Source: Mycobacterium sp. ACS1612
GTDB lineage: Bacteria > Actinomycetota > Actinomycetes > Mycobacteriales > Mycobacteriaceae
NCBI RefSeq assembly: GCF_001667505.1
Contig: NZ_LZHZ01000060.1
Location: 62,001 to 126,000, forward strand
Direction: 5' to 3'
DNA: 64,000 nucleotides
Part shown: piece by piece, positions 18,505 through 26,108 of the stretch
Layout: each line of letters starts with the position of its first letter
Position numbering within the stretch: the first letter of the stretch is position 1
Translations under genes and position numbers: made by a program
Notes under the pieces: model-generated
Told to the model about the DNA's origin: nothing
The model's database searches: none
Seen by the model: the letters and a program-made list of their open reading frames with translations, nothing else

Positions 18505-21143
18505 CACTGGCCATGAGCGAAACAGTTGAGCTACCAGCGCCGGTGGGCTTCGCCGACATCGCGGCGGCCGACCCCGAGCGGATCGCCGTGATCGAGGTCG
18601 AGGGGTCATCGATCACATACGGTGAAATGGCCGACCGGGTGAACCAGTTGTCACATGCGTTCGCCGCAAGAGGTTTGCGCCGCGGTCAGTGTGTGGCCGG
18701 CATGTTCCCGAATCGTCGCACTTACTTCGAGATGCGTCTTGCCGCAGGCCAGTCGGGCTTGTACTTCACCCCGCTCAGCCATCACCTCACTGCTCCCGAA
18801 GTCGCCTACATTGTGGAGGACAGCGAAGCCAAGATGATCGTCGTCGATGGTTCGCTGCTCGACGTGGCGGGCGATGCACTCGACGACATCGGGTTCGCCG
18901 TCGACCGCAGGTTCGCCCTTGGCGGAGCGGGATGGCACGACTACGAGGAGCTGCTGGCGTCCTTCCCGACCGTGGTTCCCGATGAGCTGCTGGCCGGTGA
19001 CTTCATGGGATATACGTCCGGCACCACCGGTCGGCCCAAGGCTGTGCGAAAGCTGTTGCCGGAGGGGCCGCCTCGCATCACCCAGCATGTGCTGGACTAC
19101 ATGGCCAGGCTCGACATCCATCCCGGGCGTTCGGTTCACCTCGTCAGTGCGCCGCTCTATCACGCAGGTCCCGGAACGTATTCCTTCATCGCACTCAGCC
19201 TCGGTCACACGGTAGTCGTCGCTGAGCGGCCCGGCCCGGAGGGGTTGTTAGAACTCATTGAGCGCTACCAGGTATCAATTACCGTCACCGTCCCGACCGT
19301 GCTGCATCGCCTGTTGCGGCTCCCGGAACATGTCCGCTCGCGATACGACCTGTCGAGCCTGCGCAGCCTAGTCCACGGAGCAGCGCCGTGCCCGGTCGAG
19401 GTCAAGCGTCGCGCCATCGAATGGCTCGGCCCGGTGGTCAACGAATATTACGGGGCCACAGAGGGTGTCGCGGCAGCGGTGACCGCCACTGAGTGGCTGA
19501 CCAAGCCGGGAACGGTAGGTCGTCCGGCGCCGAACATCGAGGTGCAGATCCTGGACCAGTCGGGTACCCCGCTGCCGCCAGGCGACGTCGGGCACGTGTA
19601 CTTCACGTTGCCGAGACCAGTCGAGTACTACAAAGATTCGGAGAAGACGGCCCTGGCCATGCACGGTGACTTCTTCACCGCAGGCGATATGGGTTACCTC
19701 GACCGGGACGGCTGGCTGTTCCTGTGCGACCGTCGGACCGACCTCATCGTTTCGGGCGGGGTCAACCTGTACCCAGCCGAGATCGAGGCTGCGCTCCTCT
19801 CACATCCCGACGTGGCCGATGCCGCGGCGATCGGTGTGCCCGATGACGAGTGGGGGCAGCGTGCCGTGGCGATCGTGCAGCCCGAAGCAGCTGTCGAGCC
19901 GGGAGCCGCGTTGGCCGCACGCCTGATTGAGCACTGCCGATCCATGCTCGCGGGATACAAGGTGCCCCGCACTGTCGAGTTCACTGCCAAGATCCCCCGG
20001 TCTGACGCGGGCAAGTTGCAGCGAGGCAGATTACGCGACACATACTCTCCGCACGCGACCATTGAGGCAACGGGCGTACGGCAACTCGACGCCTGGCACC
20101 GGAAGGTCATGCCGCCGGTCGAGGAGGTTCGGCCGGGGCTGTGGTCCATTCCGGTGCCTATTCCGGGCAACCCCCTGCGTTACACGCTTGTGTATGCGTT
20201 CGAAGTGCCCGGCGGGGTCGCAGTCGTTGACCCTGGCTGGGAGTGCGAACCCACCTGGCAGGCATTGATCGCCGGCTTGCAGCTCGTCGGCTACCGGCCC
20301 ACCGATGTGCGGGCTGTACTGGTCACCCACGTGCACCCGGACCACTTTGGACTGGCACAGCGACTGCGCGCGGTGTCCGGCGCGTGGATCGGCATGAACC
20401 ACCGCGATGCCGCTCTTGTGGCCGAACAGACCGTGGCGGAAGCTGACGAGTTCCTGGCTGCGGGACGCGACCAACTGATATGGGCTGGGTCCCCGACCCG
20501 CGTGGTCGACACCCAGCGCGACTTTCCGTTCACCCGCTTCCCGGCGTCACACGGCCCCGAGGTTCTCATCGCCGACGATGGGCGGCTCGATCTACCCGGT
20601 TGGAACCTGCAGGCGATCTGGACGCCGGGGCACACGCCCGGACATCTGTGCTTCTACGAGCACACCCATAAGCTTCTGCTGTCCGGCGACCATGTCCTAC
20701 CGCGAATCAGCCCGAACATCTCTTTGATGCCCAAACAGATCGGAGACCCGTTGGGCGAGTATGTCGAATCACTCAGACTGGTCGCCCACCTCGAGCCTGA
20801 CGAGATTCTGCCGGCACACGAATACCGCTTCCGTGGCCTTGGTGATCGGGTCGTGGAATTGATCGCACATCACGATGAACGACTTGCCGAGGTCGAACAG
20901 ACGGTTTCTCAGCACCCGGGCGCCACCTGTTGGGAACTGACCAAACGACTGACATGGTCGCGACCCGTTGACATCCTGTCAGACGATCTGACGCGATTCG
21001 CGGTGCGTGAGACGCTGGCGCATCTCGTCCGGTTGGAACGCCGTGCGGTGCTGCGTTCTTCGCAAGACACGGTGGCCCGGTGGTACCCGGCCGCTGACCG
21101 CCCGACTGCTGGCGCCACGACGGTCAGAGAAATGGGTGGTTGA
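18501..21143 (+). CDS. acyl-CoA synthetase fused to metallo-beta-lactamase-fold hydrolase
   Basis: This 880-residue protein has an ANL-superfamily ligase in residues 1 to about 520 (FMGYTSGTTGRPKAVRK near 170, DGWLFLCDRRTDLIVSGG, final catalytic Lys in DAGKLQRGRLRD). A complete metallo-beta-lactamase-fold domain follows (about 540-870), with the metal motif THVHPDHFG near 610 and downstream ligands in TPGHTPGH, SGDHVLP and LPAHEY. The first half would make an acyl-CoA. The second half may hydrolyse a thioester or ester, or process the product. No frameshift or linker anomaly is visible, so the fusion looks genuine. The GTG at 18501 overlaps the preceding stop; an ATG at 18513 is the alternative. 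Confidence 0.88.
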   Translation: MTLAMSETVELPAPVGFADIAAADPERIAVIEVEGSSITYGEMADRVNQLSHAFAARGLRRGQCVAGMFPNRRTYFEMRLAAGQSGLYFTPLSHHLTAPEVAYIVEDSEAKMIVVDGSLLDVAGDALDDIGFAVDRRFALGGAGWHDYEELLASFPTVVPDELLAGDFMGYTSGTTGRPKAVRKLLPEGPPRITQHVLDYMARLDIHPGRSVHLVSAPLYHAGPGTYSFIALSLGHTVVVAERPGPEGLLELIERYQVSITVTVPTVLHRLLRLPEHVRSRYDLSSLRSLVHGAAPCPVEVKRRAIEWLGPVVNEYYGATEGVAAAVTATEWLTKPGTVGRPAPNIEVQILDQSGTPLPPGDVGHVYFTLPRPVEYYKDSEKTALAMHGDFFTAGDMGYLDRDGWLFLCDRRTDLIVSGGVNLYPAEIEAALLSHPDVADAAAIGVPDDEWGQRAVAIVQPEAAVEPGAALAARLIEHCRSMLAGYKVPRTVEFTAKIPRSDAGKLQRGRLRDTYSPHATIEATGVRQLDAWHRKVMPPVEEVRPGLWSIPVPIPGNPLRYTLVYAFEVPGGVAVVDPGWECEPTWQALIAGLQLVGYRPTDVRAVLVTHVHPDHFGLAQRLRAVSGAWIGMNHRDAALVAEQTVAEADEFLAAGRDQLIWAGSPTRVVDTQRDFPFTRFPASHGPEVLIADDGRLDLPGWNLQAIWTPGHTPGHLCFYEHTHKLLLSGDHVLPRISPNISLMPKQIGDPLGEYVESLRLVAHLEPDEILPAHEYRFRGLGDRVVELIAHHDERLAEVEQTVSQHPGATCWELTKRLTWSRPVDILSDDLTRFAVRETLAHLVRLERRAVLRSSQDTVARWYPAADRPTAGATTVREMGG

Positions 21144-22349
21144 ATGTCCCTGAGCGACCAAACAGTTCAGCCGCTTTCGGGTATTCGGGTAGTAGAGCTG
21201 TCGAGCTCGTTGGCCGGTCCCTACATCGGAATGTGTCTCGGCGATATGGGCGCCGATATCATCAAAGTCGAGAACCCGTCGGGTGGCGATCTCACCCGGC
21301 AATGGACGCCGCCGGAGATTGGCGGCGAGGCGACATACTTCCTGTCCACCAACCGCAACAAGCGCTCGGTGGCTCTGGATCTGCGGGCCGAAGAGGGACA
21401 AAGCTTATTGCGCCGGATGGTGCGAGATTCCGACATCGTCATCGACAACTTCCGCCCCGATAGTGCGTTGCACCAAGAGCTTTGCTATGACAGGCTGCGC
21501 GCCGAGAACGACCGTCTGATCATGGTGCATATCTCCGCGTTCGGAGAGGTCGGTCCGTGGAAGGGGCGCCCTGGCTTCGATCTGGTAGCCCAAGCGTCCG
21601 CGGGTCTGATGTCCGTCACCGGTCAGCCGGACGGTCCCCCGGTGCGTGCGGGATACTCGGTCGCGGATCTGTCCGCGGGGATTTTCGGACTGGTCGGTGT
21701 GCTTGCCGCACTGTTCGAGCGCAGCCTGACAGGCAAGGGGCGATACGTAACGACCTCTCTGTTCGAGGCGCAACTGGCGTTGCATGTGAATCTTGCGATG
21801 AACCTGTTCGCCGGCGGCGGCACGGCCGGACCATTGGGAAGTGCCCACCCCAACCTCGCTCCGTATCAAGCGTTTCGGGCCAAGGATGGATACTTCGTCA
21901 TTGCGGCAGGCAGTGACCGACTCTTCCAGCGGACGTGTGAAGCGATCGGGCGCGCCGACCTGGCCGACGCCGACCGCTTCCGCACCAACGCGCGCAGGGT
22001 ATCCCACCGTGAGGAACTCGTTCGGCTGCTCGAAGCTGTCTTGGCGAGCAGGTCGGTCGATGAGTGGTGCACATTGCTTGACGAACACGGTGTGCCCAAT
22101 GCGCCCGTTCTTGATCTGACACAGGTATACGGTCTTCCACACACACAGGCGCTGAACATAGTTCGTTCGGTGAACCACGTCGCTGGCCCGCTCCCCCAGG
22201 TCGCCAGCCCGATATCGCTGGACGGTCACCGACTGGCGCCCCGTCTACCGCCGCCGACGTTGGGGCAGCACACAAAGGAGGTTCTCGCTGACATCGGTGT
22301 GGACCCGGCTTCCGTGGCTGCACTGTTCGCCGCAGGCACAATCGCCTAA
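21144..22349 (+). CDS. family III CoA transferase (CaiB/BaiF)
   Basis: This is a 401-residue CoA transferase of family III. It starts GIRVVELSSSLAGPYIGMCL and has LGDMGADIIKVENPSGGD, LRAEEGQSLLRRMV and IVIDNFRPDS. GRPGFDLVAQA carries the probable catalytic Asp that forms the acyl-anhydride intermediate. It moves CoA between carboxylic acids, which would let the cluster activate its substrate without ATP or recycle CoA. The ATG directly follows the stop of the synthetase fusion, so they are co-transcribed. Confidence 0.93.
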   Translation: MSLSDQTVQPLSGIRVVELSSSLAGPYIGMCLGDMGADIIKVENPSGGDLTRQWTPPEIGGEATYFLSTNRNKRSVALDLRAEEGQSLLRRMVRDSDIVIDNFRPDSALHQELCYDRLRAENDRLIMVHISAFGEVGPWKGRPGFDLVAQASAGLMSVTGQPDGPPVRAGYSVADLSAGIFGLVGVLAALFERSLTGKGRYVTTSLFEAQLALHVNLAMNLFAGGGTAGPLGSAHPNLAPYQAFRAKDGYFVIAAGSDRLFQRTCEAIGRADLADADRFRTNARRVSHREELVRLLEAVLASRSVDEWCTLLDEHGVPNAPVLDLTQVYGLPHTQALNIVRSVNHVAGPLPQVASPISLDGHRLAPRLPPPTLGQHTKEVLADIGVDPASVAALFAAGTIA

Positions 22350-22373
22350 CACCATGTAAGCAAGGAGCTCGAA

Positions 22374-23126
22374 ATGGGACTGCCTGTTATCCACGACGAC
22401 AACGGAATCCGGTGGATCACTATCGACCGGCCTGAGATCCGAAACGCGTTACTGGTTGAAGATCTCGACCACATCGCCGAGGGGGTGCGGTCGGCCGGGC
22501 CGAGGGTTCGGGCGATCATTCTGACCGGCGCGGGGGATCGGGCTTTCTCGGCGGGCATGCACGTGGACACCTTCGCCGATGCAACACCCGAGAGCGCGCG
22601 AAACAGCATCACACGGGTGCGCGATTGCCTCGGCGCCATCCGGCTTTCGCCTCGCCCGACGATTGCACTGGTCAATGGCTACTGCCTCGGGGTGGCGTTC
22701 GAGATGGCGCTGGCCTGCGACCTCAGGATCGCGCACCCAGAGGTGCAATTCGGCCTTCCCGAAGTGAAGCTCGGCATCCCCTCGGTTGTCGACGCGGCGC
22801 TGCTGCAGCAGTTCGTGGGATTGTCCAAGGCCAAGGAAATCATCCTCACCGGCGACATGTATCCGTTGAAGGACTTGGGGCACACCGGAATCGCGAACCG
22901 CATCGTCGCTCCGTCGGAGCTGCGTGCGACGGCACTCGAACTTGCCAACCAGCTCGGCTCGTACACACCGCAGGTGATGGTGGCGCAGAAAGGGTTGTTC
23001 GAGACCTGGCTCAATCACGGACTCCAGCATGGAATCGACACCAGCGTAGATGTTTTCGCCGATGTGTTCGCCCACCCGGAAACGGTGCAGGCGATTGCGC
23101 AATATCGACCCGGCCCGAAGACATGA
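22374..23126 (+). CDS. enoyl-CoA hydratase/isomerase
   Basis: This is a 250-residue crotonase-family protein. The oxyanion segments are AGDRAFSAGMHVDTF and VNGYCLGVAFEMALACDLRI, and FGLPEVKLGIPSVVDAALL supplies the second conserved Glu region. It would hydrate the enoyl-CoA produced by the upstream dehydrogenase. The ATG follows AAGGAG. It is the last gene of the racemase to hydratase operon; 217 bases without an evident gene follow. Confidence 0.92.
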   Translation: MGLPVIHDDNGIRWITIDRPEIRNALLVEDLDHIAEGVRSAGPRVRAIILTGAGDRAFSAGMHVDTFADATPESARNSITRVRDCLGAIRLSPRPTIALVNGYCLGVAFEMALACDLRIAHPEVQFGLPEVKLGIPSVVDAALLQQFVGLSKAKEIILTGDMYPLKDLGHTGIANRIVAPSELRATALELANQLGSYTPQVMVAQKGLFETWLNHGLQHGIDTSVDVFADVFAHPETVQAIAQYRPGPKT

Positions 23127-23343
23127 TCGGGTGCGGTCAGCTCACCTGCCTGCAGGATCACGATGCCCCCGCTTCCGGCTAGCAGGGGTGGACAACTGCC
23201 GCCAGCCTCAATGTGATCATGAACGGCCCACGTCACGCTCGATGTGAAACCCGCCTCGATCGTGGAGCTCCGTAGATCGAGAGGTGAGCCACCGAAGCGC
23301 GGAGTCGGTTCTTGAGCAAAAAGCGAGGAGACAGCGAGGAGAC

Positions 23344-23478
23344 ATGGTCACTGCCCTGATACGCGCTGTAGAGCGTGCCGTATCGACGCCGTTCCGGGCC
23401 TTGGCCGCGATACGCGCCGTGAAGACATATGGACACGATCCGTACGACGACTGGCCTGAACATGACGAGGACCGCTGA
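23344..23478 (+). CDS. small hypothetical protein (44 aa)
   Basis: A short frame with a good ribosome site (GAGGAG, four bases before ATG) encodes MVTALIRAVERAVSTPFRAL and a charged tail ending YDDWPEHDEDR. The first half can form an amphipathic helix. I recognise no family. Support comes from the ribosome site and from two further small frames with coupled starts just downstream. Confidence 0.45.
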   Translation: MVTALIRAVERAVSTPFRALAAIRAVKTYGHDPYDDWPEHDEDR

Positions 23479-23521
23479 CAGGCATGACGGCCGACTGATT
23501 CCCAACGGTTGGAAAGATGGC

Positions 23522-23659
23522 ATGAGTCACGGCCTGGATCGCAGCGCTCACACCGCCGACGCCTTTGCCAAGACTTCCGATGTCAACGACAACGCGGCGG
23601 CCACTGTGACCGCGGAGTTCATTCGCGATCGGATGCGGCTGGACGCCGTGCAGACGTGA
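23522..23659 (+). CDS. small hypothetical protein (45 aa)
   Basis: A 45-residue frame starting at ATG 23522 after GGAAAGA. The product is polar (SHGLDRSAHTADAFAKTSDV, then a short helix EFIRDRMRLDAVQT). Its stop overlaps the next start as GTGA, which supports real translation. An upstream in-frame ATG at 23462 is less well placed. No family recognised. Confidence 0.45.
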   Translation: MSHGLDRSAHTADAFAKTSDVNDNAAATVTAEFIRDRMRLDAVQT

Positions 23660-23922
23660 GCGAGGGCATCCGCGTTGTTGCTGGCGCTGCTGTCACCGTC
23701 CTCGTCGCCGGTCTTCTCACCTACCTGCTGCTGCGCGCCGTGGGCAGAAATCGGCAGCAACACACCGACCTGCCTGCCGAGGAGGACATGACCGCCCTGG
23801 AACGGGGTCGCTGCATGGAATGCCGCGAATGGCAAAACCTCAATCAACTCGTGTTGACCGGAGGCGTGTGCTTCAACTGTCGGTCCCGACGCGGATCATC
23901 GAATGAGTGTCGGCGGGTGTGA
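23656..23922 (+). CDS. small membrane protein with a C-terminal zinc ribbon
   Basis: This 88-residue protein starts at a GTG that overlaps the previous stop (GTGA). Residues about 4-28 form one hydrophobic helix (IRVVAGAAVTVLVAGLLTYL) followed by basic residues, giving a cytoplasmic C-terminus. The tail contains CMEC and CFNC, 19-20 residues apart, which is the spacing of a four-cysteine zinc ribbon. Function is unknown; membrane tethering of a nucleic-acid or protein-binding ribbon is possible. It is the last gene before the island boundary at 23981. Confidence 0.6.
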   Translation: MSEGIRVVAGAAVTVLVAGLLTYLLLRAVGRNRQQHTDLPAEEDMTALERGRCMECREWQNLNQLVLTGGVCFNCRSRRGSSNECRRV

Positions 23923-23980
23923 TCAGAATTCAGACGATGCGCCATTGGCCGGTGACGGCATCCTGACCTAGTCCTTCTTT

Positions 23981-24005
23981 GTGGAGCTGCCGGGAGTCGA
24001 ACCCG
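23981..24005. repeat. left attachment-site copy of the ssrA 3' end
   Basis: GTGGAGCTGCCGGGAGTCGA followed by ACCCG repeats the reverse complement of the ssrA T-arm and acceptor 3' strand, in the same orientation as the copy at 42083-42107. One mismatch (G for A) is present. The bases beyond it do not continue as tmRNA. Confidence 0.75.
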
Positions 24006-24427
24006 TTTCGGGGTGCTGGTGGCATACCCGAAGAGGCTCTGAGTTGCAAAATGACATCCGCTGTGATTTAGGCGAATTCACCTCTGTGACACCCAGTGTG
24101 CCCAAATTGTGCCCAGCCGCGTCTTCGACCGCCGTACCAATTCTGCGCAACAACCAATATGGGGCAGGCAACACCAAATCAGTCGGCGGCACCCCCATGC
24201 TGTTCCTCCGCCTCGGGCATCGGCTCGGTGGGGTTCCGCTCGTGTGGCTGCTCGACACCATGGCCACCTCTATCGATCTCATCTCGCTGCACTTCGCCTG
24301 GCGCCGTTTCGCGGCTGATCATCTCGGCTGGCGACGGCGGCTGGCGCACTGCCAGGCAGGCAAACCCTGCCGCCGCCACTCACACCATCGAGCGGCTGAT
24401 GGCCGAACTAGCGGTGGTCGTTGACTC
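24006..24427. other. non-coding boundary segment
   Basis: About 420 bases inside the left island boundary with no convincing gene in any frame. The stretch near 24098-24113 repeats TGTGCCCA with an A/T-rich centre, a composition often seen beside integrase genes in mycobacteria, but no recombinase frame survives here. Confidence 0.4.
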
Positions 24428-25651
24428 TTACTTCTTCTTTTTGTGGCTTCTGGTGGTCGATCCGGCTGTGTGCGTTCCGCCATCGCCGGTCTTGCTTACG
24501 GGCCTCGCCTGCGCTTTGGGCACCGTACCGCTTTGGCCGCTCGTCAAGGCCGCCCCACCGGTGATGTTGTTGTTGATCGCGATGCCGGGATTCGTCTGCC
24601 TCACGGTTAGACCGTCCTGGAAGGCAGCACCTGCAAGTGCGAACGGACCCGGGCCCGCCGCGACTCGATTGTCGTTGCCGAAGGCGTTGAACCCGGCATT
24701 GAAGTTGCCGGGGCCACCGGCGCTGATGGTGCTGCGGGCTCCCCCGAAGTTGTAGACGAAGTTCAGCGTGCTGCCGGGCCCGCCGACGGACAGGTCATTA
24801 TTGCTGCCGCCGATGTTCCGCGCTCTATTGGAAGACCCGCCTAGGGACCTGACGGTGTTGCCGTTGCCCAAGAGATTGGTAGCCAGGGTGTAAGTACCAC
24901 CCAGCGTTGTGACGGTGTTGTTATCGCCGAACCGATTCCGCGCGAAGTTCCCGTAGCCGCCCGTTGTCGTGACGGTGTTGGTGTTGCCCCAAAAGTTTCT
25001 GGCGACGTTCGCGGTTCCGCCTTCCGACGTGACGGTGTTGCCATCGCCGAGAATGTTTTGAGCCCCGTTCCGGTTGCCGCCCGTTGCCGTCACGGTGTTG
25101 TCGCTGCCCAGAATATTGCGGGCAAAGTTGGACGAGCCGCTTTGTGTCGTCACGGTGTTGTGATCACCGCCGATGTTCGCGGCCCGGTTCCACAACCCTC
25201 CGTGAGCAGTAACGGTGTTGTTACTGCCGAAGAAGTTGGTGGCCAAACTGAGGATAGACCCCGACTCCCCCGCTTCAACCGTGTTGTCGCTGCCTCCAAT
25301 GCTCGAAGCCAGGCCGAATAACCCGTCGGCTCCCGCAGTGACGTTGTCGCCCGCCGCAGCGGCCAAAGTGAACGCACCGCTCGTGGTTGCGGCGGCACCA
25401 GTACCTACGGCGAAGGACGCGCCGAAAAACGCGTCGGCGTGGGCGGACGCCCCATCTCCGATAGCGAAAGCGACACTGAACAACGTGCTGGTGCAGTCGA
25501 CGCTGTTGCCGATACCGAAGAATGAGGCACACGTCGCGTTCGCAGCGGGGGATGACACCAAACCGGCACTTGCAAGTAATCCGCTCGTCACGGCGCAAAC
25601 TAGACCGCCAGCGATCTTGTCGCGTGAACTTACGATGCTCGATGCGACCAT
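24428..25651 (-). CDS. secreted protein with ten 20-residue Asn/Gly repeats
   Basis: This is a 407-residue exported protein. The ATG at 25651 follows GGAGGA, and the first ~38 residues form a signal peptide ending SPAANA. Residues about 130-320 consist of consecutive 20-residue units of consensus NTVTxxGGxxNxARNxxGxx; seven are exact in length and two later ones are 21-22 residues. The periodicity suggests a right-handed beta-helix or roll. The Asn-Gly style recalls MPTR repeats of PPE proteins, but no PE/PPE domain is present. The C-terminus is basic (HKKKK). Surface adhesion or calcium-independent scaffolding is possible; function is unknown. Confidence 0.75.
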   Translation of the reverse strand: MVASSIVSSRDKIAGGLVCAVTSGLLASAGLVSSPAANATCASFFGIGNSVDCTSTLFSVAFAIGDGASAHADAFFGASFAVGTGAAATTSGAFTLAAAAGDNVTAGADGLFGLASSIGGSDNTVEAGESGSILSLATNFFGSNNTVTAHGGLWNRAANIGGDHNTVTTQSGSSNFARNILGSDNTVTATGGNRNGAQNILGDGNTVTSEGGTANVARNFWGNTNTVTTTGGYGNFARNRFGDNNTVTTLGGTYTLATNLLGNGNTVRSLGGSSNRARNIGGSNNDLSVGGPGSTLNFVYNFGGARSTISAGGPGNFNAGFNAFGNDNRVAAGPGPFALAGAAFQDGLTVRQTNPGIAINNNITGGAALTSGQSGTVPKAQARPVSKTGDGGTHTAGSTTRSHKKKK

Positions 25652-25822
25652 ATTGCTCCTCCAACACAACTAGAACGCGTGCGATATCGATGACCGTATC
25701 GCATCATTTGTGCATCGGAGAGGGAATCTGGATTGCCCCTCAAGTGGATGACTGGAGGGATCATCGGGTAAGCAGCGTGGCCGATGGTTTTTCAACACTT
25801 CGTATTTGCGGCCCGTCCGTTG

Positions 25823-25937
25823 GTGGCGCGCTGACAGCGCTGATGATCGCCTCGGGCGCGAATGTCAAGACAGTGCAGTCCCAGATAGGCCACAAGACCG
25901 CCACAATGACGCTCGATCAGTACGGGAATCAGAAGTC
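25823..25937 (+). pseudogene. tyrosine integrase C-terminal scrap
   Basis: The translated segment GGALTALMIASGANVKTVQS followed by QIGHKTATMTLDQYGN matches the end of phage-type tyrosine integrases: the helix after the box II region, the H in GH and the nucleophile Tyr in LDQYG. The preceding H-x2-R is not present in this frame and no upstream catalytic domain exists. It is a decayed integrase, probably the one that created the left attachment-site copy at 23981. Confidence 0.65.
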
Positions 25938-26108
25938 ATGCCGACCTGCGGAAACACTGATTCTGACGACGCGAATGTACGCGGAAACGACGCCAAAACA
26001 CCTGCGGATACGCGAAATGTGTTGACGGCGTCAACACGGCGTAGAACCCCTCGAAACCTGGTTCAGATTCGTGGTTTCCATCCGGTCGGCCGGAGGATCC
26101 GTCGGGGC
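25938..26108. other. non-coding segment
   Basis: The bases between the integrase scrap and the first GTPase stop show no supported gene or clear hairpin. The stretch 25652-25822, upstream of the repeat-protein gene, is also gene-free and should hold its promoter. Confidence 0.4.

Noticed and set aside
24840..25270. CRISPR-like regular repeats
   Set aside because: The 60-bp period encodes the 20-residue protein repeat in frame; units are adjacent without distinct spacers.
25522..26025. Full-length integrase
   Set aside because: Only the last ~38 residues match an integrase; the rest of the frame is antisense to the repeat protein's signal peptide or unrelated.
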